DNA of 64,000 nucleotides from Pseudomonas graminis (lineage in GTDB: Bacteria > Pseudomonadota > Gammaproteobacteria > Pseudomonadales > Pseudomonadaceae). The notes under the pieces were generated by a model. That model saw only the letters and a list, made by a program, of their open reading frames with translations, was not told the DNA's origin and ran no database searches. The DNA is taken from positions 349,657 to 413,656 of the forward strand of contig NZ_MTSB01000002.1 of the NCBI RefSeq assembly GCF_002093745.1, given 5' to 3'. This document shows, piece by piece, positions 8,490 to 17,416 of the stretch. Numbering within the stretch: position 1 is the first letter of the stretch; each line of letters begins with the position of its first letter. Both the position numbers and the translations under genes were made by a program.

Positions 8490-9137
8490 TCAGCGAGCGT
8501 CGACCGGAGGCGCGCTGCGGCTGCGCACCACACCGATGATCATCGGCACCAGCGAAAGCACGATGATCGCCAGCACCAGCAGGGTCAGGTTGTGTTTGAT
8601 GAACGGCACGTTGCCGAAGAAGAAACCCAGGGTGACCAGGCTGCCGACCCACAACACCGAGCCCAGCACGCTGAAGCCCACAAAACGCGGATAAGACATC
8701 CTGCCGACGCCGGCCACGAATGGCGCAAACGTACGGATGATCGGAAGGAAGCGCGCCAGCGTGACGGTTTTGCCGCCGTGGCGTTCGTAGAAGTCCTGAG
8801 TGCGCACCAGGTAATCACGACGGAAGATGCGTGACCTGGAGTTGCTGAACAGTTTTTCCCCGACCGTCCGGCCAATAACGTAATTGGTGCTGTCACCTAT
8901 GATCGCTGCCAGCATCAGCAGCCCGGCCAGCAAGACCGGGTCCATGCCGCCACCGGCCGCCACGGCGCCAGCGATGAACAGCAACGAATCGCCCGGCAGG
9001 AAAGGCATGATCACCAGCCCGGTCTCGCAGAAGATCACCAGAAACAGGATCGCGTAAACCCAGGGGCCGTAGTTGGTTACCAGCAGATCAAGGTAGACGT
9101 CGAGATGCAGAATAAGGTCGAGCGGGTTGAATTCCAT
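8490..9137 (-). CDS. DedA family membrane protein
   Basis: A 215-residue integral membrane protein of the DedA/VTT family. Hydrophobic segments lie near residues 20-45 (YGPWVYAILFLVIFCETGLV), 55-80, 140-165 and 175-200. The family glycines and arginines in RFLPIIRTFAPFVAGVGRM are intact. DedA proteins support membrane homeostasis, and some members act as undecaprenyl-phosphate or phospholipid flippases. ATG 9137 was preferred to an upstream start because CAGG precedes it and MEFNP opens the conserved region. It is first in a likely pair with mtfA. Confidence 0.9.
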   Translation of the reverse strand: MEFNPLDLILHLDVYLDLLVTNYGPWVYAILFLVIFCETGLVIMPFLPGDSLLFIAGAVAAGGGMDPVLLAGLLMLAAIIGDSTNYVIGRTVGEKLFSNSRSRIFRRDYLVRTQDFYERHGGKTVTLARFLPIIRTFAPFVAGVGRMSYPRFVGFSVLGSVLWVGSLVTLGFFFGNVPFIKHNLTLLVLAIIVLSLVPMIIGVVRSRSAPPVDAR

Positions 9138-9299
9138 TGAAGCACCTGAGGCGAACACCCTGTCCGGGGTCGCATGCGGAAGAAGCGACTGCGCGGCATT
9201 ATAGAAGCAGAATGCGCAGAAGAGGTTCCGTAATAATGCGCGGGCAGGGCTGGCGCGGCCAGACGCGGCAGCCGGGCCGCGTGCGGGCGAGTGCGGTGG

Positions 9300-9758
9300 T
9301 CAGTCGGAGTTGATGGGCAGCACGTAGTTTTTGAACTGGGTGTCTTCCTTGAAACCGATGGACTCATAGACCTTTTGTGCCACCTCGTTGTTGCTGCTGG
9401 TGGACACGCGCAGTCGTACGGCCTGGGTTTCCTTGGCCATCTTCTTGGCTTGCTTCATCAGGTGATCGGCGACCAGTTGGCGACGAGCGTCTTCGGCGAC
9501 GTAGATGTCGTTGAGAATCCACACCCGTTTCAGCGAAAGAGAAGAGTAGCTCGGGTAGAGCTGGCAAAACCCCAAGAGCCTTCCTTCGTCGTCATTGGCC
9601 AGCGCCAGATAGATGACCGACTCTTCCCGCCGCAGGCGTTTTTCGAGGAAGTCCCGCGACGAGTCCGGAAACGCCGCTTCGCCGTAGAACTCACGGTACT
9701 TGATGAACAGCGGGCAGAGCAGGTCCAGATGTTCGAGAGTGGCTTTGATGATCCGCAT
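9300..9758 (-). CDS. GNAT family N-acetyltransferase
   Basis: 152 residues with a complete GNAT fold: an N-terminal strand-helix, GRLLGFCQLYPSYSS, the acetyl-CoA-binding stretch VWILNDIYVAEDARRQLVADHLM, and the C-terminal VRLRVSTSSNNEVAQKVYES where N and Y are typical. The canonical Q/RxxGxG/A loop is altered to RRQLVA, so CoA contacts may be unusual. GAGG precedes the ATG. It stands alone, and the acceptor substrate is unknown. Confidence 0.85.
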   Translation of the reverse strand: MRIIKATLEHLDLLCPLFIKYREFYGEAAFPDSSRDFLEKRLRREESVIYLALANDDEGRLLGFCQLYPSYSSLSLKRVWILNDIYVAEDARRQLVADHLMKQAKKMAKETQAVRLRVSTSSNNEVAQKVYESIGFKEDTQFKNYVLPINSD

Positions 9759-9842
9759 GGTTTGGCCTCGACTTCCCTATGGGCTGATGCAGTTCGCCGG
9801 GATGATGATGCAATCCTGCCCGGCAGCTTTAGAAAGCACAAT

Positions 9843-10706
9843 CTAATGCGGGTCAGCCGGACCGTCGAGCAGGAAATTGCCGATCTGTTTGTCCGAATGA
9901 TCGGCAGCGCCGTCGGACTCCAGCGTCTTCAGCTCGGCCTCGTCCTTCAGGCTGACCCCGGAAATCTGCCGTCGACACGCTTCGCGCATCAGGTACAGCA
10001 GACGATGGGCGGCCATCGCGTAGCTCAGCCCTTCCAGGCGCACGTTGGAAATACAGTTGCGGTGCGCATCATTCAGCCCGACTTTGGGGCCGTACGTGAA
10101 GTACAGCCCCAGGCTGTCCGGAGAGCTGAGGCCGGGGCGCTCGCCGATCAGAATGACCACCATCTTCGCACCGAGCCGTTCGCCGACTTCGTCCGCCACG
10201 GCCACGCGACCCTGTTCGACCAAGATCACCGGCGACAGCGTCCAGCCGTCGGCACTGGCTTGTTCTTCCAGTCGGGTCAGGAACGGTACGGCGTGACGAT
10301 GCACGGCGAGGGCGGACAGCCCGTCAGCCACCACCACGGCCAGGTCGAGGCCGCCAGGATGAGCCGCGGCGTAGTCACGCAGGGTTTGCGCCGATTCGTC
10401 GTTCAGGCGCCGGCCGAGGTCCGGGCGTTGCAGGTAGCTGTGCCGGTCGGCGGCAGCGCTGTGCAGCAGCAGGGTTTCCCGGCCTTTTTCGGCCAGTTGC
10501 GCGCTGATCGCGGCGTGATCGAACGCAAGGTGAACGGCATCGCGTGCCTGCGCATGTGCGGCTTGAAAGTCGAGCTGTGCGCAGGTCGGCAGGCTGGTGC
10601 CGGTGCGGCCCAGTGCGATACGCGCGGACGTCAGGCGGCGCAGCTCCAGCCAGGGGTTGGCTGGCTGGGAGCTGTCTTGAATCTCGTTCATCGGCTGATC
10701 ACTCAT
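9843..10706 (-). CDS. eutC: Ethanolamine ammonia-lyase small subunit
   Basis: 287 residues, matching EutC. With EutB it forms the adenosylcobalamin enzyme that splits ethanolamine into acetaldehyde and ammonia. Family hallmarks seen are [15 protein letters not shown] near the start, a central [13 protein letters not shown], and [25 protein letters not shown] followed by the C-terminal cysteine region NCISNVR and EACRRQISG. The ATG overlaps the eutB stop (ATGA, 10703-10706), so the subunits are made in step. Confidence 0.96.
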   Translation of the reverse strand: MSDQPMNEIQDSSQPANPWLELRRLTSARIALGRTGTSLPTCAQLDFQAAHAQARDAVHLAFDHAAISAQLAEKGRETLLLHSAAADRHSYLQRPDLGRRLNDESAQTLRDYAAAHPGGLDLAVVVADGLSALAVHRHAVPFLTRLEEQASADGWTLSPVILVEQGRVAVADEVGERLGAKMVVILIGERPGLSSPDSLGLYFTYGPKVGLNDAHRNCISNVRLEGLSYAMAAHRLLYLMREACRRQISGVSLKDEAELKTLESDGAADHSDKQIGNFLLDGPADPH

Positions 10707-12097
10707 GCGAGATGCGCCAAGGCCTGGCGAAAGGCGGGCGGCAGGCTGTCACCGAAACGGACGCGGCCATCGGCCTGGGTGAAGATGCCCATTTTCTCCA
10801 GCCACGCTTCGTATTCCGGTGCGGGGCGCAGGCCCAGGCTTTGTCGGGCGTACAGCGCATCATGGAACGAGGTGGTCTGGTAATTGAGCATGATGTCGTC
10901 GGAGCCGGGGATGCCCATGATGAAGTTGATTCCGGCAACGCCCAACAGCGTCAACAGCGTGTCCATGTCGTCCTGATCGGCTTCGGCGTGATTGGTGTAG
11001 CAGATGTCGCAGCCCATCGGCACGCCCAGCAACTTGCCGCAAAAGTGATCCTCCAGACCGGCGCGGATGATCTGCTTGCCGTTGTACAGGTACTCCGGTC
11101 CGATGAAGCCGACCACCGTGTTCACCAGGAACGGATTGAAATGCCGGGCGACGGCATAGGCGCGGGTTTCGCAGGTCTGTTGATCGACGCCGTGATGCGC
11201 GTTGGCCGACAGCGCGCTGCCTTGCCCGGTCTCGAAATACATCAGGTTTTGCCCGAGTGTGCCGCGGTTCAGGCTCAGCCCCGCGTCGTAGCCTTCCTGC
11301 AGCAACTTAAGGCTGATGCCGAAGCTGGCATTGGCCGCTTCGGTGCCGGTGATCGACTGGAAGACCAGGTCGACCGGCACGCCCCGGTTGATGACTTCGA
11401 TGGAGGTAGTGACGTGGGTCAGCACGCAGGACTGGGTCGGGATTTCATAGCGCTGGACGATGGCGTCGAGCATCTCCAGCAGGGCGACGATGGACGAGGT
11501 GCTGTCGGTGGCCGGGTTGATGCCGATCATGGCGTCGCCGTTACCGTACAGCAGGCCGTCCAGCACGCTGGCGGCAATGCCGGATGGATCGTCGGTGGGG
11601 TGGTTGGGTTGCAGGCGGGTCGAGAGACGGCCGCGCAGGCCCATGGTGTTGCGGAAGCGGGTGACAACACGGATCTTCTGCGCCACCAGCACCAGATCCT
11701 GCACGCGCATGATCTTCGACACCGCCGCTGCCATTTCCGGTGTTAGGCCCGGGGCCAGTGCGCGTAGGCTGGTCTCATCGGCCAGGTCGCTGAGCAGCCA
11801 GTCACGAAAACCGCCTACCGTCAGGTGGCTGACCGGCGCGAAGGCTGGTTTGTCGTGGGTGTCGATGATCAGGCGGGTGACTTCGTCCTGCTCGTAGGGA
11901 ATCAACGCTTCTTCAAGAAAGTGCTTGAGCGGAATATTCGCCAGCGCCATTTGCGCGGCCACCCGCTCGCCATCGTTTTGCGCCGCGACTTCAGCGAGAT
12001 AATCACCGGAGCGCGCCGGGCTGGCCTTGGCCATGACTTCTTTGAGGCTGTCGAAGCGGTACGTCTGCGCACCGACAGAATGGGAAAAGCTCGCCAT
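10703..12097 (-). CDS. eutB: Ethanolamine ammonia-lyase large subunit
   Basis: 464 residues, the standard EutB length and the catalytic subunit with the B12-binding TIM barrel. Conserved stretches include [57 protein letters not shown] and the C-terminal [28 protein letters not shown] precedes the ATG. No microcompartment shell, EutH or EutR gene is in the window, so ethanolamine seems to be used in the cytosol, with the upstream aldehyde dehydrogenase taking the acetaldehyde. Confidence 0.97.
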   Translation of the reverse strand: MASFSHSVGAQTYRFDSLKEVMAKASPARSGDYLAEVAAQNDGERVAAQMALANIPLKHFLEEALIPYEQDEVTRLIIDTHDKPAFAPVSHLTVGGFRDWLLSDLADETSLRALAPGLTPEMAAAVSKIMRVQDLVLVAQKIRVVTRFRNTMGLRGRLSTRLQPNHPTDDPSGIAASVLDGLLYGNGDAMIGINPATDSTSSIVALLEMLDAIVQRYEIPTQSCVLTHVTTSIEVINRGVPVDLVFQSITGTEAANASFGISLKLLQEGYDAGLSLNRGTLGQNLMYFETGQGSALSANAHHGVDQQTCETRAYAVARHFNPFLVNTVVGFIGPEYLYNGKQIIRAGLEDHFCGKLLGVPMGCDICYTNHAEADQDDMDTLLTLLGVAGINFIMGIPGSDDIMLNYQTTSFHDALYARQSLGLRPAPEYEAWLEKMGIFTQADGRVRFGDSLPPAFRQALAHLA

Positions 12098-12261
12098 ACA
12101 GGTTCTCCATGACGTCGCGCTGTTCGCGTCGGACGTAGTCTTGCGGCCAAACCGGTGACGTCCCGGTTCAAACGACTGTGGGAAGCGATGTAAGCAATTA
12201 ATACTCCATCCCGACCGGGAGTGCGAGTTTGCAGGCGGAAGCGGATCAGTCCAGGGCAGGA

Positions 12262-12298
12262 TGCATCACGCCGCAGCGTTAAGCCGGGGCGTGATGCA
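12262..12298. other. Strong hairpin between aldehyde dehydrogenase and eutB
   Basis: An 11-bp perfect inverted repeat (12262-12272 TGCATCACGCC with 12288-12298) and a 15-base loop. It lies about 165 bases upstream of eutB and could act as an mRNA-processing or partial termination signal within the ald-eutBC unit. No T-run follows on either strand. Confidence 0.45.
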
Positions 12299-12380
12299 CA
12301 GGGTTGGTGCGTGGTGTGGTTCATCGCGCAAAGCGTCCACAATGCTGGAGCGCTCATCGTGATACACAAGTCCGCTTTTG

Positions 12381-12486
12381 AGTCTGGCCGAAGGCCGTCG
12401 GAGCGAACGTGTTCGCGAGAGGGCCAGTACATTTTCCGATAAGTTATCGTCTGAACGACTGGCTTCGCGTACAAGTCCGCTCCGAC
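12381..12486. repeat. REP-type repeat pair, same family as 44798-45001
   Basis: Within the 423-base gap 12098-12520. A 12381-12420 block (GGCCGAAGGCC then GGAGCGAACGTGTTCGCGA) faces a 12461-12486 block containing TTCGCGTACAAGTCCGCTCC in the opposite orientation, with a TATCGTCTGAAC spacer motif between. The same modules, rearranged, recur at 44798-45001. No gene is credible in this gap; short frames here are shadows of the repeat. Confidence 0.75.
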
Positions 12487-12520
12487 AGGGGCATTCCAAC
12501 TTGAGCGGCGACTTACCTGC

Positions 12521-14041
12521 CTAGAAAAAACCCAACGGATTCGTGTCGTAGCTCACCAGCAGGTTTTTGGTCTGTTGGTAATGCTCAAGCGCGATTTTGT
12601 GGGTTTCGCGGCCGACGCCGGACTTCTTGTAGCCACCGAACGCGGCGTGTGCCGGGTACAGGTGGTAGCAGTTGGTCCAGACTCGCCCGGCTTTGATCGC
12701 CCGGCCCACGCGGTAGGCGCGGTTGATGTCGCGGGTCCACAAGCCTGCACCCAGGCCGAACTCGGTGTCGTTGGCAATTGCCACGGCTTCGGCTTCGTCC
12801 TTGAAGGTCGTGACGCTGACCACCGGGCCGAAGATTTCCTCCTGGAAGACGCGCATCTTGTTGTTGCCTTTGAGCAGCGTGGGCTGAATGTAATAGCCCG
12901 TCGACAGATCGCCCTCCAGCTTCTCGACCTTGCCGCCGGTCAGTAGCTCGGCGCCTTCGCCTTTGGCGATGTCCAGGTACGAAAGAATCTTGTCGAATTG
13001 TTGCTCGGACGCCTGAGCGCCGACCATGGTGTCGGTGTCCAGCGGGTCGCCGCGTTTGATCTTCTCGACCTTGCGCATCACCGCTTCCATGAACTGCGGG
13101 TAGATCGACTCCTGCACCAGCGCTCGGGACGGGCAGGTGCAGACTTCGCCCTGATTGAAGAACGCCAGCACCAGACCCTCGGCGGCTTTGTCGATGAACT
13201 CCGGCTCGGCGCTCATGATGTCTTCGAAGAAGATGTTCGGCGACTTGCCGCCCAGCTCAACGGTGGACGGAATAATGTTGTCCGCGGCCAGTTTCATGAT
13301 GTGCGAGCCTACCGGTGTCGAGCCGGTGAAGGCGATCTTGGCAATGCGCTTGCTGCTGGCCAGGGCTTCGCCGGCTTCGCGGCCATAACCTTGCACGATG
13401 TTCAGCACGCCGGGAGGCAACAGGTCACCGATCAGCTCGACCAGTACGCTGATCCCCAGCGGGGTCTGTTCGGCCGGCTTGAGCACGATGCAGTTGCCGG
13501 CAGCCAGCGCCGGGGCGAGTTTCCAGGCGGCCATCAAAATCGGGAAGTTCCACGGGATGATCTGCCCGACCACCCCCAGCGGCTCGTGAATGTGATACGC
13601 CACCGTGTTGCCGTCGATCTCTGCTGCGCTGCCTTCCTGAGCGCGCAACACGCCAGCGAAGTAGCGGAAATGGTCAGCGGCCAGCGGGATGTCGGCGTTG
13701 AGGGTTTCGCGAATCGCCTTGCCGTTGTCCCAGGTCTCGGTGATGGCCAGGACTTCGAGATTGGCTTCGATGCGGTCTGCGATTTTCAGCAGAACCAGCG
13801 AGCGCGCCTGCACCGAGGTCGAGCCCCAGGCGTCGGCTGCCGCGTGGGCCGCGTCGAGCGCTTTTTCGATGTCTTCGGCGGTAGAGCGCGGGAATTCGGC
13901 GATGGCCTTGCCATTGACGGGGGAGGTGTTGGTGAAATACTGGCCGTTGACCGGCGGGACGAATTCGCCGCCAATATAGTTACCGTAGCGTTCCTTGAAA
14001 TTGACGATAGCGCCTTCGGTACCGGGATGAGCGTAACGCAT
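12521..14041 (-). CDS. NAD-dependent acetaldehyde/aldehyde dehydrogenase
   Basis: 506 residues, close to the ExaC/AldB group of aldehyde dehydrogenases. Present are [32 protein letters not shown] for NAD binding, the catalytic glutamate in [14 protein letters not shown], and the catalytic cysteine in [16 protein letters not shown] precedes the ATG. It is upstream of eutBC on the same strand, which makes oxidation of ethanolamine-derived acetaldehyde to acetate the likely job. The 423-base gap leaves room for an internal promoter. The gene is divergent from mpl. Confidence 0.92.
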   Translation of the reverse strand: MRYAHPGTEGAIVNFKERYGNYIGGEFVPPVNGQYFTNTSPVNGKAIAEFPRSTAEDIEKALDAAHAAADAWGSTSVQARSLVLLKIADRIEANLEVLAITETWDNGKAIRETLNADIPLAADHFRYFAGVLRAQEGSAAEIDGNTVAYHIHEPLGVVGQIIPWNFPILMAAWKLAPALAAGNCIVLKPAEQTPLGISVLVELIGDLLPPGVLNIVQGYGREAGEALASSKRIAKIAFTGSTPVGSHIMKLAADNIIPSTVELGGKSPNIFFEDIMSAEPEFIDKAAEGLVLAFFNQGEVCTCPSRALVQESIYPQFMEAVMRKVEKIKRGDPLDTDTMVGAQASEQQFDKILSYLDIAKGEGAELLTGGKVEKLEGDLSTGYYIQPTLLKGNNKMRVFQEEIFGPVVSVTTFKDEAEAVAIANDTEFGLGAGLWTRDINRAYRVGRAIKAGRVWTNCYHLYPAHAAFGGYKKSGVGRETHKIALEHYQQTKNLLVSYDTNPLGFF

Positions 14042-14267
14042 GGTATGTCTCCTGGTTCTTGTTGTGAGGGAGTCTGTGTCTGATTCTGCTTTCGGGTGTG
14101 TGGCAAGAAGCGTTCAAGAATAGGCCATTTGCATTCAGCCGTGGCTAGGACTTTAGGCTTATCCGCAGGCTATTGAAATGCCTCCAGGGCGCAACGCCGC
14201 AGAGAAACTCAGGGTGCCATTTAACCGCCCCTACGTTAACCTGCGTGGATGTTCTGAGAGGTTGGTC

Positions 14268-15617
14268 ATGCATATTCATATCCTTGGTATCTGCGGCACG
14301 TTCATGGGTTCGCTGGCGGTGCTCGCCAAAGAGTTGGGGCACCGGGTCACCGGTTCCGATGCCAACGTCTATCCACCGATGAGCACGCAGCTGGAAGCGC
14401 AGGGCATCGAGCTGACTCAGGGCTACGACCCTGTGCAACTGGTCCCGGCACCGGACCTGGTGGTGGTCGGCAATGCGCTGTCACGTGGCAACCCGGCGGT
14501 TGAATATGTCTTGAATCAAGGCTTGCCGTATGTGTCCGGCCCGCAATGGCTGGCGGACCACGTGCTGCAAGGTCGCTGGGTGCTGGCGGTGGCCGGCACG
14601 CACGGCAAAACCACCACCAGCAGCATGCTGGCCTGGGTGCTGGAACACGCAGGCATGAGCCCCGGTTTTCTGATCGGCGGCATCCCGCAGAATTTCGCGG
14701 TGTCGGCGCGTATCGGCGAAACGCCGTTCTTCGTGGTGGAAGCCGACGAATACGACAGTGCGTTCTTCGACAAGCGCTCCAAATTCGTTCATTACCGTCC
14801 GCGCACGGCGATCCTCAATAACCTCGAGTTCGATCACGCCGACATTTTTCCTGATCTGCCAGCCATCGAGCGGCAGTTTCATCACCTGGTGCGCACCATC
14901 CCCGGTGAAGGCCTGGTGATTCACCCGACCACCGAGCCTGCGCTGTCTCGCGTGATCGAAATGGGGTGCTGGACGCCCGTGCAGACCACCGGCGAAGGCG
15001 GTCAGTGGCAGGCGCGGCTGTTGAGCGAAGACGGCTCGCGGTTTGAGGTGTTGTTCGAGGGCGAGCTTCAGGGCGCCGTCGAATGGGACATGACCGGCCA
15101 GCACAACGTGGCCAACGCGCTGGCCACCCTTGCCGCTGCGCGCCATGTTGGCGTGGTGCCTTTGCTGGGCGTGCAGGCGCTGAGTGCGTTCAAAAGCGTC
15201 AAGCGGCGCATGGAGAAGGTCGCCGACGTACGCGGCATCACCATTTATGACGATTTCGCTCACCACCCGACCGCGATTGCCACCACGCTGGATGGCCTGC
15301 GCAAGAAGGTCGGCGTTGCGCCGATCATTGCCGTGGTCGAGCCACGCTCCAATTCCATGAAGCTCGGCGCGCACCGCGACGGCTTGCCGGAAAGCGTGAG
15401 CCAGGCCGATCAGGTGGTCTGGTATGCGCCGCCGAATCTGGGCTGGGACTTGGCGGCGACCGTGGCCGGGGGCAGCGTGCCTGCGCAGGTCTGTGATTCG
15501 ATTGAAGCCATTATCGAGCAGGTGAAACGTCAGGCGCAGCCTGGCGCTCACATCGTCATCATGAGCAACGGCGGCTTTGGCGGATTGCATGGCAAGCTGG
15601 CAGAGGCGCTGAAATGA
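14268..15617 (+). CDS. mpl: UDP-N-acetylmuramate:L-Ala-gamma-D-Glu-meso-DAP ligase
   Basis: A 449-residue Mur ligase of peptidoglycan recycling. It attaches the recovered tripeptide to UDP-MurNAc with ATP in the cytoplasm. The Rossmann start HILGICGTFMGSLA, the ATP loop AGTHGKTTTSSML (about 110-120), EADEYDSAFFDKRSKF and YDDFAHHPTAI are all diagnostic. The frame is open 30 codons further up, but ATG 14268 after GAGAGG fits the family start MHIHILG. Its TGA overlaps the ubiX ATG. Confidence 0.97.
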   Translation: MHIHILGICGTFMGSLAVLAKELGHRVTGSDANVYPPMSTQLEAQGIELTQGYDPVQLVPAPDLVVVGNALSRGNPAVEYVLNQGLPYVSGPQWLADHVLQGRWVLAVAGTHGKTTTSSMLAWVLEHAGMSPGFLIGGIPQNFAVSARIGETPFFVVEADEYDSAFFDKRSKFVHYRPRTAILNNLEFDHADIFPDLPAIERQFHHLVRTIPGEGLVIHPTTEPALSRVIEMGCWTPVQTTGEGGQWQARLLSEDGSRFEVLFEGELQGAVEWDMTGQHNVANALATLAAARHVGVVPLLGVQALSAFKSVKRRMEKVADVRGITIYDDFAHHPTAIATTLDGLRKKVGVAPIIAVVEPRSNSMKLGAHRDGLPESVSQADQVVWYAPPNLGWDLAATVAGGSVPAQVCDSIEAIIEQVKRQAQPGAHIVIMSNGGFGGLHGKLAEALK

Positions 15618-16243
15618 GCGGCCCGGAGCGCGTCACGGTTGCTATGACTGGCGCATCAGGCGCGCAATATGGTCTGCGATTGCTGGACTGTCTGGTGCGT
15701 GAGGACCGAGAAGTACATTTTCTCATCTCCAAGGCTGCGCAATTGGTGATGGCCACCGAGACTGACGTGCGCCTGCCGCCCAAACCGATGATGATGCAGG
15801 CGTTCCTGACGGAATACACCGGCGCGTCGGCCGGGCAGATTCGGGTCTATGGCCGCGACGACTGGATGTCGCCGGTTGCTTCGGGTTCAGGTTCGCCCAG
15901 TGCGATGGTGGTGGTGCCGTGCTCCACCGGCTCGTTGTCGGCGATTGCCACCGGGGCCTGTAACAACCTGATCGAGCGCGCCGCCGACGTCACCTTGAAA
16001 GAGCGTCGGCAATTGATTCTGGTGCCCCGCGAGGCGCCGTTTTCCAGCATCCATCTGGAACACATGCTCAAGCTGTCGAACATGGGCGCGGTGATTTTGC
16101 CAGCGTCTCCCGGTTTCTACCATCAACCACAAACCATCGACGACCTCGTGGACTTTGTGGTCGCGCGGATTCTCAACCTGTTGAACATCCCTCAGGACAT
16201 GCTGCCGCGTTGGGGCGAGCATCATGTGGGCGGCGATGAATAA
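15614..16243 (+). CDS. ubiX: Flavin prenyltransferase UbiX
   Basis: A 209-residue flavoprotein fold that joins dimethylallyl monophosphate to reduced FMN, giving the prenyl-FMN cofactor of UbiD decarboxylases in ubiquinone synthesis. Visible are the N-terminal MTGASGAQYGLRLLD, the VVPCSTGSLSAIATGACNNLIERAADV flavin region, and RRQLILVPREAPFSSIHLEHML. Four-base overlap with mpl (ATGA), and the 3' end overlaps the following lipoprotein gene. mpl-ubiX is a common pseudomonad order. Confidence 0.96.
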   Translation: MSGPERVTVAMTGASGAQYGLRLLDCLVREDREVHFLISKAAQLVMATETDVRLPPKPMMMQAFLTEYTGASAGQIRVYGRDDWMSPVASGSGSPSAMVVVPCSTGSLSAIATGACNNLIERAADVTLKERRQLILVPREAPFSSIHLEHMLKLSNMGAVILPASPGFYHQPQTIDDLVDFVVARILNLLNIPQDMLPRWGEHHVGGDE

Positions 16244-16520
16244 GCTGCTGCTGGTGGCATTGGCGCTCGCACTGACAGGCTGCGCCACCGCGCGAACGCT
16301 CAATGCGGCCAAGCCCGGTGCGCCGGTGGTGTACGCGGGTACGCGGCTGAACATGTACGCGTTGCAGGGCGGCTGCTGTGCGGCGGACCGGTTCGGCGCA
16401 GAAGCACCGAGCTATCCGGGTCTGGACCTGCCCGGCAGCGCGTTGCTCGACACGCTATTGCTGCCGCTGTCATTGCTGACGGCGGCGGGCTTGGGGGTCC
16501 AGGCGACGGGCGGGCTTTAG
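16236..16520 (+). CDS. YceK/YidQ-family lipoprotein
   Basis: A 94-residue predicted lipoprotein with signal MNKLLLVALALALTGC and lipobox LTGC (acylated C16). After it come PVVYAGTRLNMYAL, typical of YceK/YidQ proteins, a double cysteine GGCCAAD, and a hydrophobic LPGSALLDTLLLPLSLL. ATG 16236 is preferred to the frame-opening start four codons upstream because it begins the signal peptide. It overlaps ubiX by 8 bases. The stop codon TAG (16518-16520) is at the edge of a MITE-like insertion, so the original C-terminus may have been longer. Function unknown. Confidence 0.8.
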   Translation: MNKLLLVALALALTGCATARTLNAAKPGAPVVYAGTRLNMYALQGGCCAADRFGAEAPSYPGLDLPGSALLDTLLLPLSLLTAAGLGVQATGGL

Positions 16521-16678
16521 GCTCTGTACGTAAAGTGGCTGCGCATCGGTGATGCTGCGTTGAAAACAGGCTCAGAATGCTCATTTACAAACAGTAGAGT
16601 CGGGCGCGACCCCGGCCGTTCCTCGCCTGTTTTTGCCTTGCCTGACCTTCGCTCGCCGACTTTTCGTACAGAACCTAG
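16518..16678. mobile_element. MITE-like element with terminal inverted repeats
   Basis: A ~156-160-bp non-coding element. The left end GGCTCTGTACG (16520-16530) and right end CGTACAGAACC (16665-16675) are inverted repeats differing at one position. Flanking TA/TAG on both sides (16518-16520 and 16676-16678) could be the target duplication. The interior holds no frame of note. The ends recall IS5-like elements of pseudomonads and xanthomonads (from memory, tentative). It sits against the 3' end of the YceK-type gene. The rest of the gap 16679-16747 shows nothing. Confidence 0.65.
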
Positions 16679-16747
16679 AGGATCAGAGACGACTGGCGTG
16701 GCAATGCATGCCCACGCGGAGCGTTGGAACGATCATCGAGCGCTCGC

Positions 16748-17389
16748 CTACTTGCCCAACTTGCGCAATTCATCCGACTCGACAATCCGTACACCGTTCT
16801 GCTCTTCGAGCGCCAGGCGCCACATGGCGCGGGCCAGTTGGCAGGCTTCGATGGCGCCGTATTTACCGGGAATCAGTTTGGCGATGGGCGCGGCCAGTTG
16901 TTCGACCCAGCGGGTCTCGGTGCGGCTGCCCACCAGCAGGGACGGGCGGGCGATGGTCAGTTGCGGCCAATCCTGCGCGCGCAATGCCTGCTCCATCTCG
17001 CCTTTGATGCGGTTGTAGAAGGTGCTGGACTTCGGGTCTGCGCCGATGGCACTGATGACCAGCAAATGACGGGCGCCCAGTTCGCGAGCGCGGTGGGCGA
17101 ACGCGAGTACCAGGTCCAGATCGACTGCCTTGAAAGCGTCTTGCGATCCCGCTTGCTTGATCGTGGTGCCCAGGCAGCAGAAGGCAATGTCCACACGCCC
17201 AGCCAGCGCCGGCAGCAGTGCGGTCAGATCGCCGACCGGGTTTTCAAGGTGTGGGTGTTCTGCCAGAGGTCGACGCGTTGGGGCCAGCACGCGGCTGACG
17301 GTGGGCTCGTTGAGCAGTCGATCGAGCAAGTGCTCGCCCGTCAGGCCCGTGGCTCCTGCAAGCAGGATATGTTGCGGCGTCAGGTACAT
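16748..17389 (-). CDS. NAD(P)-binding oxidoreductase-like protein (atypical SDR)
   Basis: 213 residues with a Rossmann start [18 protein letters not shown] (GxxGxxG) and the later [15 protein letters not shown] and [15 protein letters not shown], matching atypical short-chain dehydrogenases of the NAD(P)H-binding/HTATIP2-like group. The expected YxxxK is replaced by [11 protein letters not shown], where the tyrosine and lysine are spaced YNRIK. GGGAG precedes the ATG. It lies 27 bases from the C13-peptidase gene on the same strand. Substrate unknown; a redox sensor or quinone reductase is possible. Confidence 0.8.
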   Translation of the reverse strand: MYLTPQHILLAGATGLTGEHLLDRLLNEPTVSRVLAPTRRPLAEHPHLENPVGDLTALLPALAGRVDIAFCCLGTTIKQAGSQDAFKAVDLDLVLAFAHRARELGARHLLVISAIGADPKSSTFYNRIKGEMEQALRAQDWPQLTIARPSLLVGSRTETRWVEQLAAPIAKLIPGKYGAIEACQLARAMWRLALEEQNGVRIVESDELRKLGK

Positions 17390-17416
17390 GGTGCTACTCC
17401 CTTTATTCTGATAAGC

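Noticed and set aside
9291..10883. 530-codon plus-strand frame over the acetyltransferase and eutC
   Set aside because: An antisense shadow of GC-rich genes; no protein family features.
12266..12499. 77-codon minus-strand frame between the aldehyde dehydrogenase and eutB
   Set aside because: It is translated REP sequence (CRSGLVREASRSDD-type text) that appears repeatedly in pseudomonad repeats.
14042..14267. Sigma-54 promoter for the aldehyde dehydrogenase gene
   Set aside because: A TGGCAC occurs on the minus strand, but the GC element is not at the required spacing.
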